Shown here piece after piece: positions 1-5,948 of a stretch of 9,986 bases of DNA (the first letter of the stretch is position 1; every line of letters begins with the position of its first letter). The notes below the pieces were generated by a model. That model did not search any database. It was given only the letters and a program-made list of their open reading frames with translations, and was not told the DNA's origin. The DNA comes from 2-02-FULL-43-13 sp043813805 (GTDB taxonomy: Bacteria > Patescibacteriota > Minisyncoccia > Minisyncoccales > MHMH01), in contig JBDRKR010000013.1 in assembly GCA_043813805.1 (NCBI GenBank), positions 1 to 9,986 on the forward strand. Direction: 5' to 3'. The position numbers were made by a program, and so were the translations under genes.

Positions 1-293
1 TAAATCTTAAGATCGCCGTTGTTTCTTTCATAGCGCATTTTAGATATTTCTTTGCCGGCGGTATTAATGGAGACGACGAAATCTTCGGCGGTTTTAGATT
101 GCCCGCCGTTTAAAAATTTAAACTTCTCTGGTATCTCGCCGGTCAGAACGTTTACATTTTTCCCTATTTTTTTTAAAGTAGAGAAAAGCGCCAAAGAGCC
201 GGCCAAGGTATCGCCGTCTATCTCCCGGGGTGGTAGAATTAAGATGCTCTGAGACTTTTCTATAAGATTTTTCGCCTGGCTGAAGTCCTCCAT
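1..293 (-). CDS. DHH-family phosphoesterase, N-terminal part (runs off left edge)
   Basis: My own reading of the minus strand from the ATG at 293 gives 97 open codons to the window edge. Residues about 17-46 show the pattern of the first DHH motif region: a hydrophobic strand (ILILPP), then IDGDTLAGSLAL, then LKKIGKNVNVL. This matches the 'PDGDAIGSSLAL...LKKLGK.V.V' layout of NrnA/RecJ-like phosphoesterases, which hydrolyse short oligonucleotides or cyclic dinucleotides at a Mn site. The usual H-x-x-P before D-G-D is here PPREIDGD, so the first histidine is not conserved. The catalytic DHH triad lies outside the window, so activity cannot be judged. An in-frame TAA lies 21 bases upstream of the ATG, which fixes the start. 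It is divergent from tsaE with a 55-base gap and has no clear Shine-Dalgarno site. Family assignment is moderately sure; substrate is unknown. Confidence 0.6.
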   Translation of the reverse strand, partial: MEDFSQAKNLIEKSQSILILPPREIDGDTLAGSLALFSTLKKIGKNVNVLTGEIPEKFKFLNGGQSKTAEDFVVSINTAGKEISKMRYERNNGDLKI

Positions 294-314
294 AAAAATA
301 GATTTGATTAATTA

Positions 315-343
315 AAGTTAACTTAATTCCGAGAAAGAGTCAA
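315..343 (-). promoter_or_regulatory. Candidate promoter for the DHH gene
   Basis: Read on the minus strand, TTGACT (343-338) is followed after 17 bases by TAACTT (320-315), and the ATG lies 21 bases further on. The -35 box is a good sigma70 match and the -10 box a poor one. It overlaps the leader of the divergent tsaE gene. Confidence 0.35.
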
Positions 344-348
344 TTTAT

Positions 349-819
349 ATGCAAAAAGAGTATTTAACGAAAAACGCCGGACAAACCAAGAAGCTGGGGG
401 AGGCGCTGGCCAGAATGCTTTTTAAAAGCCGCTCTGAAGACAAAGCGGTCGTCGTCGCGTTGCGGGGAGATTTAGGAGGGGGAAAAACCACCTTTTTGCA
501 GGGTTTTGCCAAAGGGCTCGGGGGAAGGGTTAAGATTTTAAGCCCGACATTTATTATTATGAGAAGAATGAAATTGGACAATTGTTCAATTGGCCAATTG
601 GACAATTTTTTCCACGTTGACGCCTACCGGCTTCAGGGAGCTCGTGATTTATTGGAGTTGGGTTTTCGGGAGGTAGTCGCTAGCCCCAAGAATGTTGTGG
701 CGATTGAATGGGCCGATATAGTCAGAAAGATTATCCCCCGCCACGCCGTTTGGGTTGATTTCGATTTTATTGATAAGAATAAAAGAAGAATCGTGGTAAA
801 ATTCAACAATGGAAGATAA
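349..819 (+). CDS. tsaE: tRNA threonylcarbamoyladenosine synthesis ATPase TsaE
   Basis: This is the P-loop ATPase partner of TsaB/TsaD in making t6A37 on ANN-decoding tRNAs in the cytoplasm. The 156 residues are normal for the family. Visible motifs are the Walker A GDLGGGKTT (40-48; most homologues have GAGKT, here GGGKT), SPTF (65-68), HVDAYRL (89-95) and the IEWAD segment (119-123). The ATG at 349 follows GAGAAAGAG (331-339) with a 9-base spacer. Between SPTF and HVDAYRL the protein has 20 residues where E. coli TsaE has about 14. Residues 75-88 (KLDNCSIGQLDNFF) are encoded entirely by a tandem CAATTGGN repeat also found in uvrB of this window. The insert sits in a loop that is variable in the family, so the enzyme may tolerate it. 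The gene overlaps the next CDS by 11 bases, so the two are probably co-transcribed. Confidence 0.93.
   Translation: MQKEYLTKNAGQTKKLGEALARMLFKSRSEDKAVVVALRGDLGGGKTTFLQGFAKGLGGRVKILSPTFIIMRRMKLDNCSIGQLDNFFHVDAYRLQGARDLLELGFREVVASPKNVVAIEWADIVRKIIPRHAVWVDFDFIDKNKRRIVVKFNNGR
571..614 (+). repeat. Tandem 8-bp CAATTGGN element inside tsaE
   Basis: Five successive 8-base units, CAATTGGA, CAATTGTT, CAATTGGC, CAATTGGA and CAATTTTT, fill this stretch after a first degenerate half-unit. The palindromic core CAATTG is repeated. It matches the copy at 8786-8829 at 39 of 44 positions when aligned without gaps, and the last 20 bases, CAATTGGACAATTTTTTCCA, are identical. It is read in frame as TsaE residues 75-88. 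All three forward frames through it are open. Confidence 0.85.
797..802 (+). promoter_or_regulatory. Candidate extended -10 box before the exonuclease gene
   Basis: TGG directly precedes TAAAAT (797-802), and the ATG at 809 follows after only 6 bases. This would give a near-leaderless transcript. No good -35 box is seen. It lies inside the end of tsaE and may be chance, since read-through from tsaE could serve the gene. Confidence 0.3.
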
Positions 820-1666
820 AAAACAATTACTTGTTTTTGACAGCAACTCGGTGATTCACCGCGCTTTCCACGCCTTGCCGCCTCTAACCACCAAGAGAGG
901 GGAGGTGGTGGGGGCCGTTTACGGATTTTTATTGGTTTTTTTAAAAGCCATTAAAGAATTTCAGCCCGATTTTGTGGCCGCCTGCTTTGACGTGAAGGGC
1001 CCGACGTTTCGCCACGAAAAATATGCTCAATACAAGGCCCAGCGGCCAAAGGCGCCTCCGGAGCTTTATCTGCAGATTCCGATGGTGAAAGACGTTTTAA
1101 AAAATTTCGGCGTGCCTATTTTTGAAAAGCAGGGATTTGAGGGGGATGACTTAATCGGCACGATCGCTAAGCTCTCTCCGGTAGAAACAATTATCATCAG
1201 CGGCGATTCAGACAATCTTCAGTTAATTAACGATAAAATCAAAGTTTATGCCTTAAGAAAGGGCGTCAAAGACACAGTTTTATATGATACAGTTTTGGTT
1301 GCAGAAAAATATCAGGGACTGAAGCCCAAGCAGTTAATTGATTACCGCGCCTTGCGGGGTGATCCGACCGACAATATCCCGGGGGTCAAAGGAGTGGGGG
1401 AAAAGACAGCCACCGACCTTTTGCAAAAATTCGGGACTCTCGAAAACATTTATCAAAAACTGGACGATTTGAAGTCTAAGACTAAAGAGCTTCTGTCCCG
1501 CTCTCGAGAAGACGCCTTTATCAGTCAGGACCTGGCCACTATTATCCAAGATGTGCCGATGGATTTTAATCTGCAGGATTGCAGCTGGTCGCATTACGAC
1601 AAAGCAAAAGCCGTGCAATCTCTGGAACATTTCGGCTTTCACAGTCTTATTCCCCGCCTACCCTAG
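809..1666 (+). CDS. Stand-alone 5'-3' exonuclease (PolA N-terminal/FEN-type domain)
   Basis: This 285-residue protein corresponds to the N-terminal 5' nuclease domain of DNA polymerase I, which removes RNA primers and flaps in replication and repair. Metal-binding motifs are in the family order: VFDSN (D11), FDVKGPTFR (D61), GFEGDD (E111, D113, D114), SGDSDNLQL (D133, D135) and RGDPTDNIPG (D185, D188). The helix-3-turn-helix signature IPGVKGVGEKTA follows at 190-201. The usual SDN is TDN here. The stop codon is followed by a terminator, so no polymerase domain is attached; pol I, if present, must be encoded elsewhere. The start overlaps the end of tsaE by 11 bases in another frame. The motif set makes the assignment firm. 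Whether it acts as a flap nuclease or an ExoIX-like enzyme cannot be told from sequence. Confidence 0.93.
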   Translation: MEDKKQLLVFDSNSVIHRAFHALPPLTTKRGEVVGAVYGFLLVFLKAIKEFQPDFVAACFDVKGPTFRHEKYAQYKAQRPKAPPELYLQIPMVKDVLKNFGVPIFEKQGFEGDDLIGTIAKLSPVETIIISGDSDNLQLINDKIKVYALRKGVKDTVLYDTVLVAEKYQGLKPKQLIDYRALRGDPTDNIPGVKGVGEKTATDLLQKFGTLENIYQKLDDLKSKTKELLSRSREDAFISQDLATIIQDVPMDFNLQDCSWSHYDKAKAVQSLEHFGFHSLIPRLP

Positions 1667-1691
1667 ATCGATTTTTTCTACCCCTCGCCAT

Positions 1692-1720
1692 AAATGAAAG
1701 AGGTTAAACCTCTTTCATTT
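1692..1720 (+). terminator. Rho-independent terminator after tsaE-exonuclease
   Basis: AAATGAAAGAGG (1692-1703) pairs perfectly with CCTCTTTCATTT (1709-1720) around the 5-base loop TTAAA, followed by TATTTAG. The T run is broken by one A, and the hairpin begins 26 bases after the exonuclease stop. Confidence 0.8.
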
Positions 1721-1732
1721 TATTTAGGGCCC
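1719..1732 (+). repeat. Short repeat flanking the HEVRH gene, left copy
   Basis: TTTATTTAGGGCCC lies here. Its reverse complement, short by one base, recurs as GGGCCTAAATAAA at 2488-2500 in the terminator on the other side of the gene at 1810-2481. A related direct copy, TTTGTTTAGGCCC, is in the other arm of that terminator. It is short enough to be partly chance. Confidence 0.45.
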
Positions 1733-1758
1733 GATTTTTACAGGTTTTCTCTTTGTGC

Positions 1759-1787
1759 TTGACAGAGGTTATTTTATGTGTTATTAT
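1759..1787 (+). promoter_or_regulatory. Strong sigma70-type promoter of the HEVRH gene
   Basis: A consensus -35 box TTGACA (1759-1764) is separated by exactly 17 bases from TATTAT (1782-1787). TGT immediately before the hexamer makes it an extended -10. This is the best promoter match in the window, and it sits between the upstream terminator and the gene it would drive. Confidence 0.75.
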
Positions 1788-1795
1788 TTCGTCAG

Positions 1796-1812
1796 AAAGG
1801 AGATAGAAATTG
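1796..1812 (+). promoter_or_regulatory. Shine-Dalgarno site that decides a TTG start
   Basis: AAAGGAG (1796-1802) is followed by the 7-base spacer ATAGAAA and then TTG (1810-1812). No ATG or GTG fits this site, so TTG is taken as the initiation codon. Confidence 0.8.
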
Positions 1813-2481
1813 AGCACATTAAAAGAGATTAAAGGGAGTTTAAAGCAAGCGGGATTTAAAAAAGAAGATATCAAAGCGGTCTTGAGGTTACTTCCATACT
1901 TAGGAGCGTTAGATGAACTGGTTTTTCCAGAAAGTCCCATAACTATCGGCTTTTCAACTAGCAAGAATCGTTTTGAACATTTTGCAGGGTACCATCCGGG
2001 CAAGAACGCCGAAGTGAAATACAGCATCTTTGTTAATGGTCTTGCAGGCCGTCTTCAGGAAGAAAAGGAGCGCAGGGGTTTATGGGTTCCCGATATAAAG
2101 ACAAAGCCTGGCCACAAAAAACAGAGCAAACTCTTAAAACCAACCTGGGAAGAGTTGTTGGTACCTATGGCGGCCCATGAGGTTAGGCATCGAGTTCAGA
2201 ACGAGTGTCTTTGTAAAAAATTCTCTCCTCTGAAAAGCGCAAAGTTAATCAAGGACGACCTTCTCAGGGCCATAGTTATCTTTGAAGGTTATGTTTTAGA
2301 AGAGAATGAAAAAACTTGGACTAAAGAGAACAAGCCAAAGGCTTTTATCAAAGAGCGAATGGAACGAACAGAATTTGATGCTAGTGTTATAGAACGCTTA
2401 GTCGCCGTCAAGATTCACGGAAAAAACGCATATAGCTTGCGCGAGGAAATTGTTTCCATAATCAAAATGTCAGCTCCCTAA
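1810..2481 (+). CDS. Uncharacterised protein with HEVRH metallopeptidase-like motif
   Basis: I do not recognise this 223-residue protein. The clearest feature is AAHEVRHRVQ: H123-E124-V125-R126-H127 fits HExxH, the zinc motif of many metallopeptidases. About 60 residues later TEFDAS (187-192) has the acidic-residue-plus-Ala pattern that often carries the third ligand in gluzincins; E188 or D190 would be the candidate (inference). There is no signal peptide or membrane segment, so a cytoplasmic protein is expected. The middle (81-112) is very rich in Lys, Arg and Glu. It starts with TTG after a perfect Shine-Dalgarno site and has its own consensus promoter and a long terminator hairpin, so it looks like a self-contained monocistronic unit. 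Alternatives are a catalytically dead relative or a toxin/antitoxin-associated peptidase; nothing here decides between them. Confidence 0.8.
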   Translation: MSTLKEIKGSLKQAGFKKEDIKAVLRLLPYLGALDELVFPESPITIGFSTSKNRFEHFAGYHPGKNAEVKYSIFVNGLAGRLQEEKERRGLWVPDIKTKPGHKKQSKLLKPTWEELLVPMAAHEVRHRVQNECLCKKFSPLKSAKLIKDDLLRAIVIFEGYVLEENEKTWTKENKPKAFIKERMERTEFDASVIERLVAVKIHGKNAYSLREEIVSIIKMSAP

Positions 2482-2485
2482 AGAC

Positions 2486-2524
2486 AAAGGGCCTAAATAA
2501 ACGAGAAGTTTGTTTAGGCCCTTT
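2486..2524 (+). terminator. Long rho-independent terminator after the HEVRH gene
   Basis: AAAGGGCCTAAATAAAC (2486-2502) pairs with GTTTGTTTAGGCCCTTT (2508-2524) over 17 pairs with one G-U, around the loop GAGAA. AATTTTAATT follows. It begins 5 bases after the stop codon, and its A-rich upstream arm could make it work on both strands. Confidence 0.85.
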
Positions 2525-2558
2525 AATTTTAATTATAATCGCCGAGGGAGCGATTTTT

Positions 2559-2567
2559 TGGTACAAT
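2559..2567 (+). promoter_or_regulatory. Extended -10 promoter before the transpeptidase/carboxypeptidase gene
   Basis: TGG (2559-2561) precedes TACAAT (2562-2567), and the ATG at 2574 is 6 bases later, so transcription would start at or next to the ATG. No Shine-Dalgarno site is present. A second candidate upstream is TTGTTT (2510-2515), 18 bases, TATAAT (2534-2539), which overlaps the preceding terminator. Confidence 0.5.
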
Positions 2568-2573
2568 CAGAGA

Positions 2574-3929
2574 ATGTTTATTAAAAAAAGTAAAAGTAAT
2601 TTTAAGCATCTTTTGTTTCTGGTTATTCTGGCTGTTATTATCAGCGGAGGAATTTTTGTTTATACAAAATACACCATAAAAAAAATAGACTCCCTTGGTT
2701 CTTTTGTGAAAATACAAAAAATAGAAAAGCGGAAGCCCTTTTACCTCAAGTTATTAGAGAATATAAAAGAAGATTTGGTTTTTCAACAAGTCGATTTCTT
2801 AGAAGTAAACCTTAGCGCAATGAAAGTAATGCTTTATGAAAGAGGTCTTGCGATAAAAGAGTTGGCAATTTTGAAAAAGGGAGACCCTCAGGATTGGGGA
2901 GGTTCGGCGGTTGGTTTATATGAGATTATGTCCGGGAATGAGCTTAGTTTTTCAGCCGTTTCAAGTGTTTACATGCCCTATGCCCTTCGTTACTACGGGA
3001 AGTATTATATTCACGGAGACCCGTATTATTCTTGGGGAGAGACATTGGATTCTTCTGTGTCCGGGGGCTGTATAAATTTAAGCAACGAAGACGCAAACAC
3101 AACCTATGAATTAACTGAGTTAGATATGCCCGTTTTAGTTATAGATAAAAAGAGAGACTCTTTTTTGTACTCTAACAAGAAAAAGTCGAAATTGCCGGAA
3201 GTTTCTGCCCAAGGGTATCTCGTAGCGGATTTAGATTCGGGTTATGTTTTTGCTGAAAAAAATTCTCAAAAACAATTCTCTATAGCATCTCTCACAAAAC
3301 TGATGACCGCGGTCGTGGTTGCGGAAAATGTTGATTTAAGAAGATCTATTTTAGTAAAAGAGGAAATGCTTGAAGCTTATGGATCAACAGAAGGATTGGA
3401 AGCTGATAAACGGTTTAGGGTCGTGGAATTATTTTATCCCCTTTTGATCGAATCTTCTAACGATGCGGCTGAGGTTTTGAGTTATTTTTTGGGTAAAGAA
3501 AAAACCATAAGATTAATGAATGAGAAAGCAAAAGCCATTTTAATGGAGCAAACAACCTATGTTGATCCTTCCGGTTTTGACCCCGAAAATATTTCTACTG
3601 CCTCGGATCTTTTTTATTTAGCAAAATACCTATTGGACGTTCGGCCGCCGATCTTAGAAATTACTAAAGGAGAAAAAGTTTTAAGTTTTGGCGAAATCGA
3701 CTTTAAAATTGAAGATCTGTGGAATAAAAATGTTTTTATTGAAGACCCGACTTTTATCGGAGGGAAAACGGGTTTTATTAAAACGTCCAAAGACACGGCT
3801 GTTTTTATCTTTCGTCTCATTACTGCGGGTGGCGCTGAACGCAACGTGGCAATTATCCTTTTAGCGTCAGAAGATGAAAAAGTTGATACCCAAAAAATTT
3901 ATACGTGGCTCCATAAGGACCATTTTTAA
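2574..3929 (+). CDS. Membrane-anchored L,D-transpeptidase (YkuD) fused to D-Ala-D-Ala carboxypeptidase (S11)
   Basis: The 451-residue protein starts with a Lys-rich tail and one hydrophobic helix (about 13-30), a signal anchor placing the rest outside the membrane. Residues about 75-190 form a YkuD domain: SAVGLYEI (111-118), then IHGDP with H147, then SGGCINLS with C166 as the presumed catalytic cysteine. Residues about 208-435 form a peptidase S11/DacA-type penicillin-binding domain with all three motifs: S239-L-T-K242, S294-S-N296 and K398-T-G400. S11 enzymes trim the terminal D-Ala from pentapeptides, and L,D-transpeptidases use the resulting tetrapeptides as donors for 3-3 cross-links. 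The fusion would therefore couple two successive steps (inference). The canonical SHGC is SGGC here, so one histidine is missing. The gene is visibly A+T-richer than its neighbours. It has no Shine-Dalgarno site. Confidence 0.92.
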   Translation: MFIKKSKSNFKHLLFLVILAVIISGGIFVYTKYTIKKIDSLGSFVKIQKIEKRKPFYLKLLENIKEDLVFQQVDFLEVNLSAMKVMLYERGLAIKELAILKKGDPQDWGGSAVGLYEIMSGNELSFSAVSSVYMPYALRYYGKYYIHGDPYYSWGETLDSSVSGGCINLSNEDANTTYELTELDMPVLVIDKKRDSFLYSNKKKSKLPEVSAQGYLVADLDSGYVFAEKNSQKQFSIASLTKLMTAVVVAENVDLRRSILVKEEMLEAYGSTEGLEADKRFRVVELFYPLLIESSNDAAEVLSYFLGKEKTIRLMNEKAKAILMEQTTYVDPSGFDPENISTASDLFYLAKYLLDVRPPILEITKGEKVLSFGEIDFKIEDLWNKNVFIEDPTFIGGKTGFIKTSKDTAVFIFRLITAGGAERNVAIILLASEDEKVDTQKIYTWLHKDHF

Positions 3930-3943
3930 AAGACGGTTTAAAT

Positions 3944-3972
3944 TTGCCTTGATTTTATTGAAAGAGTAAAAT
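3944..3972 (+). promoter_or_regulatory. Candidate mutM-holA promoter
   Basis: TTGCCT (3944-3949), 17 bases, TAAAAT (3967-3972), with the mutM ATG 8 bases after the -10 box. Transcription would start at about the ATG. GGAG (3973-3976) is only 4 bases from the ATG, too close to be a normal ribosome binding site. Confidence 0.55.
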
Positions 3973-3980
3973 GGAGTATC

Positions 3981-4712
3981 ATGCCTGAGCTTCCCGAGGT
4001 TGAAACAATTAGGCGGCAGCTGAACGAGAAAATCGTTGGCAAAAAATTGGACGGCAAAAAGATTGTCGGTGTGCGGCGAAGAGCCAAAATTCTGATGATA
4101 GACTTCAGTGATGGCTCAAGTTTACTTTTCCATTTAAAACTAACCGGCCAGCTGATTTTTAACGGGGAAAAGGGGCCGTATACGCGTCAAATATTTAAGT
4201 TTAGCGACGGCGCCCAATTGGTTTTTAACGATGTCCGTAAATTTGGCTGGTGGAAACACGTCAAAAGCAGTAAGGATATCGAAAAGACGTTTGGCCCGGA
4301 GGCTTTAGAGGTAGAATTGGAAGGCTTTAAAGATCTTCTCAAAAAAAGACCTAATGCTAAAATTAAGCCGCTGTTGATGGACCAAAAATTCATCGCCGGT
4401 ATCGGCAATATTTATTCTGATGAAATTTTATTCGCCGCCAAGGTTCAACCTCTGCGGCGCATCAAATCTTTGATGCCGAAAGAGATAAAAGCAATTTGGC
4501 TGAATATCGGAGGAATACTTAAGTCGGCAATTAAAAATCGCGGCACTTCAGAGAGGAATTATCTTGACGCTTTGGGGAAGAAGGGCGATTATTTAAAATA
4601 TCTTAAAGCGTATCGCAGGGAGGGGCAGAAGTGTCCGCGTTGCCCGGGCATAATTAAGAGAATAAAAATGGGTTCTAGGTCTGCACATTTCTGCTCTAAA
4701 TGCCAGCGTTAA
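3981..4712 (+). CDS. mutM: Formamidopyrimidine-DNA glycosylase (Fpg/MutM)
   Basis: This base-excision repair enzyme removes 8-oxoguanine and formamidopyrimidines and cuts the abasic site. The start is fixed by MPELPEVE, since Pro2 is the catalytic nucleophile and Glu3 assists. Other family marks are RRAK (K36, matching the conserved lysine near position 57 of E. coli), HLKLTGQL (51-58), VRKFG (85-89), DQKFIAGIGNIYSDE (134-148) and a C-terminal zinc finger with C218, C221, C238 and C241. At 243 residues it is shorter than the usual 270-280. Compared from memory with E. coli Fpg, about 21 residues are missing between VG (19-20) and RRAK, exactly where the protein reads GKKLDGKK. The active-site and zinc residues are intact, so it is probably functional. 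holA starts 4 bases after the stop, which suggests one operon. Confidence 0.95.
   Translation: MPELPEVETIRRQLNEKIVGKKLDGKKIVGVRRRAKILMIDFSDGSSLLFHLKLTGQLIFNGEKGPYTRQIFKFSDGAQLVFNDVRKFGWWKHVKSSKDIEKTFGPEALEVELEGFKDLLKKRPNAKIKPLLMDQKFIAGIGNIYSDEILFAAKVQPLRRIKSLMPKEIKAIWLNIGGILKSAIKNRGTSERNYLDALGKKGDYLKYLKAYRREGQKCPRCPGIIKRIKMGSRSAHFCSKCQR
4038..4060 (+). repeat. GGCAAAAA direct repeat at the mutM contraction
   Basis: GGCAAAAA occurs at 4038-4045 and again at 4053-4060, in the same reading frame, encoding GKK twice. It lies at the point where about 21 residues appear to be lost, as expected if two GKK-coding segments recombined. Confidence 0.5.
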
Positions 4713-4716
4713 GAAT

Positions 4717-5640
4717 ATGATAATTTTTCTTTACGGAGAAGACACATACCGGTCGCGCAAGAAATTGGAAGAGATTGTCGCCCACTACAAAGAAATCCAC
4801 AAAAGCGGGTTGAATTTAAGATACCTTGACGGAAAGAATATAGATTTCCAAGATATTAAAAGCGAACTTCAAACCGTTTCAATGTTTAAAGAAAAAAAGC
4901 TTTTGATCTTGATGGGTGTTTTTTCTAATCAAGGACTTAAAGACGGTTTTCTGAAAGACTCCAAACGTTTTGTTGATTCAGACAACGTTATTTTGTTTTA
5001 CGAAGAAAAAGGGGGGTTGACTCGAGATCCCCTTTTCACTTTTTTAAAGAAACAGGCTCAGTCTCAAGAATTTGAGTTGCTCAGCGGGCTTAAAGTCAAG
5101 AATTGGCTGAAAGCCGAGTTTGAAAGGTTAAAAACAAGGATTGATCCGATGGCTTTAGAACTAATGGTTAATTTTGCCGGCAACGACCTCTGGCAGCTGG
5201 CCAACGATGTGCAAAAATTAGTTGCCTACAAGGGTGGCCGAGAAATAGCGGTTAAGGACGTCAGATTGTTCGTTAAGCCCAAAGTTGAAACCGATATTTT
5301 TAAAACAATTGACGCCATCTCCCTTAAAAATAAAAAACAAGCGTTCAGTTTGCTGCATAAACATTTAGAGAGGGGGGACAACCCTTCTTATCTGCTGTCA
5401 ATGATTAATTTTCAGTTCAGAAACATTCTTGGCGTAAAAGATCTGGCCGAGCGAGGCGAGCCCCTGTCCCGTTCCGGGTTAAAGCCGTTTTTGGCGAGAA
5501 AGAGCTCTGAGCAAGCCAAAAAATTCACTTACGATGAATTAAAAAAAATCTACCAAAAAATCTTTCAGGTAGATTACAGCATTAAAACGGGGAAGCTTGA
5601 TCCGCAAGTGGCGCTGGATCTTTTAATTGCCGAGTTGTAG
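4717..5640 (+). CDS. holA: DNA polymerase III delta subunit (clamp loader, HolA)
   Basis: Delta opens the sliding-clamp ring within the replicative clamp-loader complex. The 307-residue length and overall pattern fit: the N-terminal MIIFLYGEDTYRSRKKLEEI replaces a true Walker A, as is typical since delta does not bind ATP productively. The central segment FAGNDLWQLANDVQKLVAY (about 149-167) and KVETDIFKTIDAI (about 189-201) are the well-conserved delta signatures. The C-terminal collar-domain pattern HLERGDNPSYLLSMINFQFRNIL follows. The ATG is 4 bases after mutM, with no clear Shine-Dalgarno site, so translation is probably coupled. It converges on rpsT with only 6 bases between stop codons; holA next to rpsT is an arrangement known from Firmicutes too. 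Confidence 0.9.
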   Translation: MIIFLYGEDTYRSRKKLEEIVAHYKEIHKSGLNLRYLDGKNIDFQDIKSELQTVSMFKEKKLLILMGVFSNQGLKDGFLKDSKRFVDSDNVILFYEEKGGLTRDPLFTFLKKQAQSQEFELLSGLKVKNWLKAEFERLKTRIDPMALELMVNFAGNDLWQLANDVQKLVAYKGGREIAVKDVRLFVKPKVETDIFKTIDAISLKNKKQAFSLLHKHLERGDNPSYLLSMINFQFRNILGVKDLAERGEPLSRSGLKPFLARKSSEQAKKFTYDELKKIYQKIFQVDYSIKTGKLDPQVALDLLIAEL

Positions 5641-5646
5641 CGGGTA

Positions 5647-5910
5647 TTACAACCCCTTGCTGATGAGTTTAGTGAGTCGTGATTTCTTTCTGGAAGCGTT
5701 ATTCTTTTTAATCGTTCCAACCTTAGCCGCTTTATCTAAAATTTGATAAATATCGGGCAAAAGGTTTTTAGCTTCTTTCGCTTTTTTTTGAGCAACTAAA
5801 GCCCTCGCCTCTTTGATGAGGCTTTTTATTTTGCGTTCGTAATGTATGTTTATTTTCTGGCGCTTGAAACTTTGGCGCAACGCCTTTTTCGCGGCATTCT
5901 TAATTGGCAT
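5647..5910 (-). CDS. rpsT: 30S ribosomal protein S20
   Basis: The 87-residue, very basic protein has the S20 features: MPIKNAAKKALRQS at the N-terminus, a long helical bundle, and KVGTIKKNNASRKKSRLTK at about 63-81, matching the family's 'G.i.kN.A.rkkSrL' ending. S20 binds the 5' and 3'-minor domains of 16S rRNA early in 30S assembly. The length is normal for the family. AAGG lies 10 bases before the ATG as a weak ribosome binding site. Only 29 bases separate the ATG from the terminator hairpin of the upstream radical SAM gene, so its promoter must overlap that hairpin or transcription must read through. It is convergent with holA. Confidence 0.95.
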   Translation of the reverse strand: MPIKNAAKKALRQSFKRQKINIHYERKIKSLIKEARALVAQKKAKEAKNLLPDIYQILDKAAKVGTIKKNNASRKKSRLTKLISKGL

Positions 5911-5919
5911 AATATTTAA

Positions 5920-5948
5920 ACCTTAGCAGAAAAAACAAAAATGCGCAA
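5920..5948 (-). promoter_or_regulatory. Possible rpsT promoter overlapping the upstream terminator
   Basis: On the minus strand TTGCGC (5948-5943), inside the 3' arm of the hairpin, lies 17 bases before TAAGGT (5925-5920), which is 9 bases before the rpsT ATG. Both boxes are weak matches. It is proposed mainly because there is no other room. Confidence 0.25.

Noticed and set aside
345..605. Minus-strand open frame opposite tsaE
   Set aside because: It is antisense to a clearly conserved gene and is kept open partly by the stop-free CAATTGGN repeat; it has no ribosome binding site or recognisable product.
571..614. CRISPR array or transposon end
   Set aside because: Units are 8 bases with no spacers, and there is no transposase, terminal inverted repeat of useful length or obvious target duplication.
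1704..2027. Minus-strand open frame across the HEVRH promoter
   Set aside because: It runs over a terminator and a consensus promoter and has no ribosome binding site or known motif.
5635..5654. GTTGTA/TACAAC hairpin between holA and rpsT as a shared terminator
   Set aside because: The stem is only six pairs and has no T run on either side; it also overlaps the holA stop codon.
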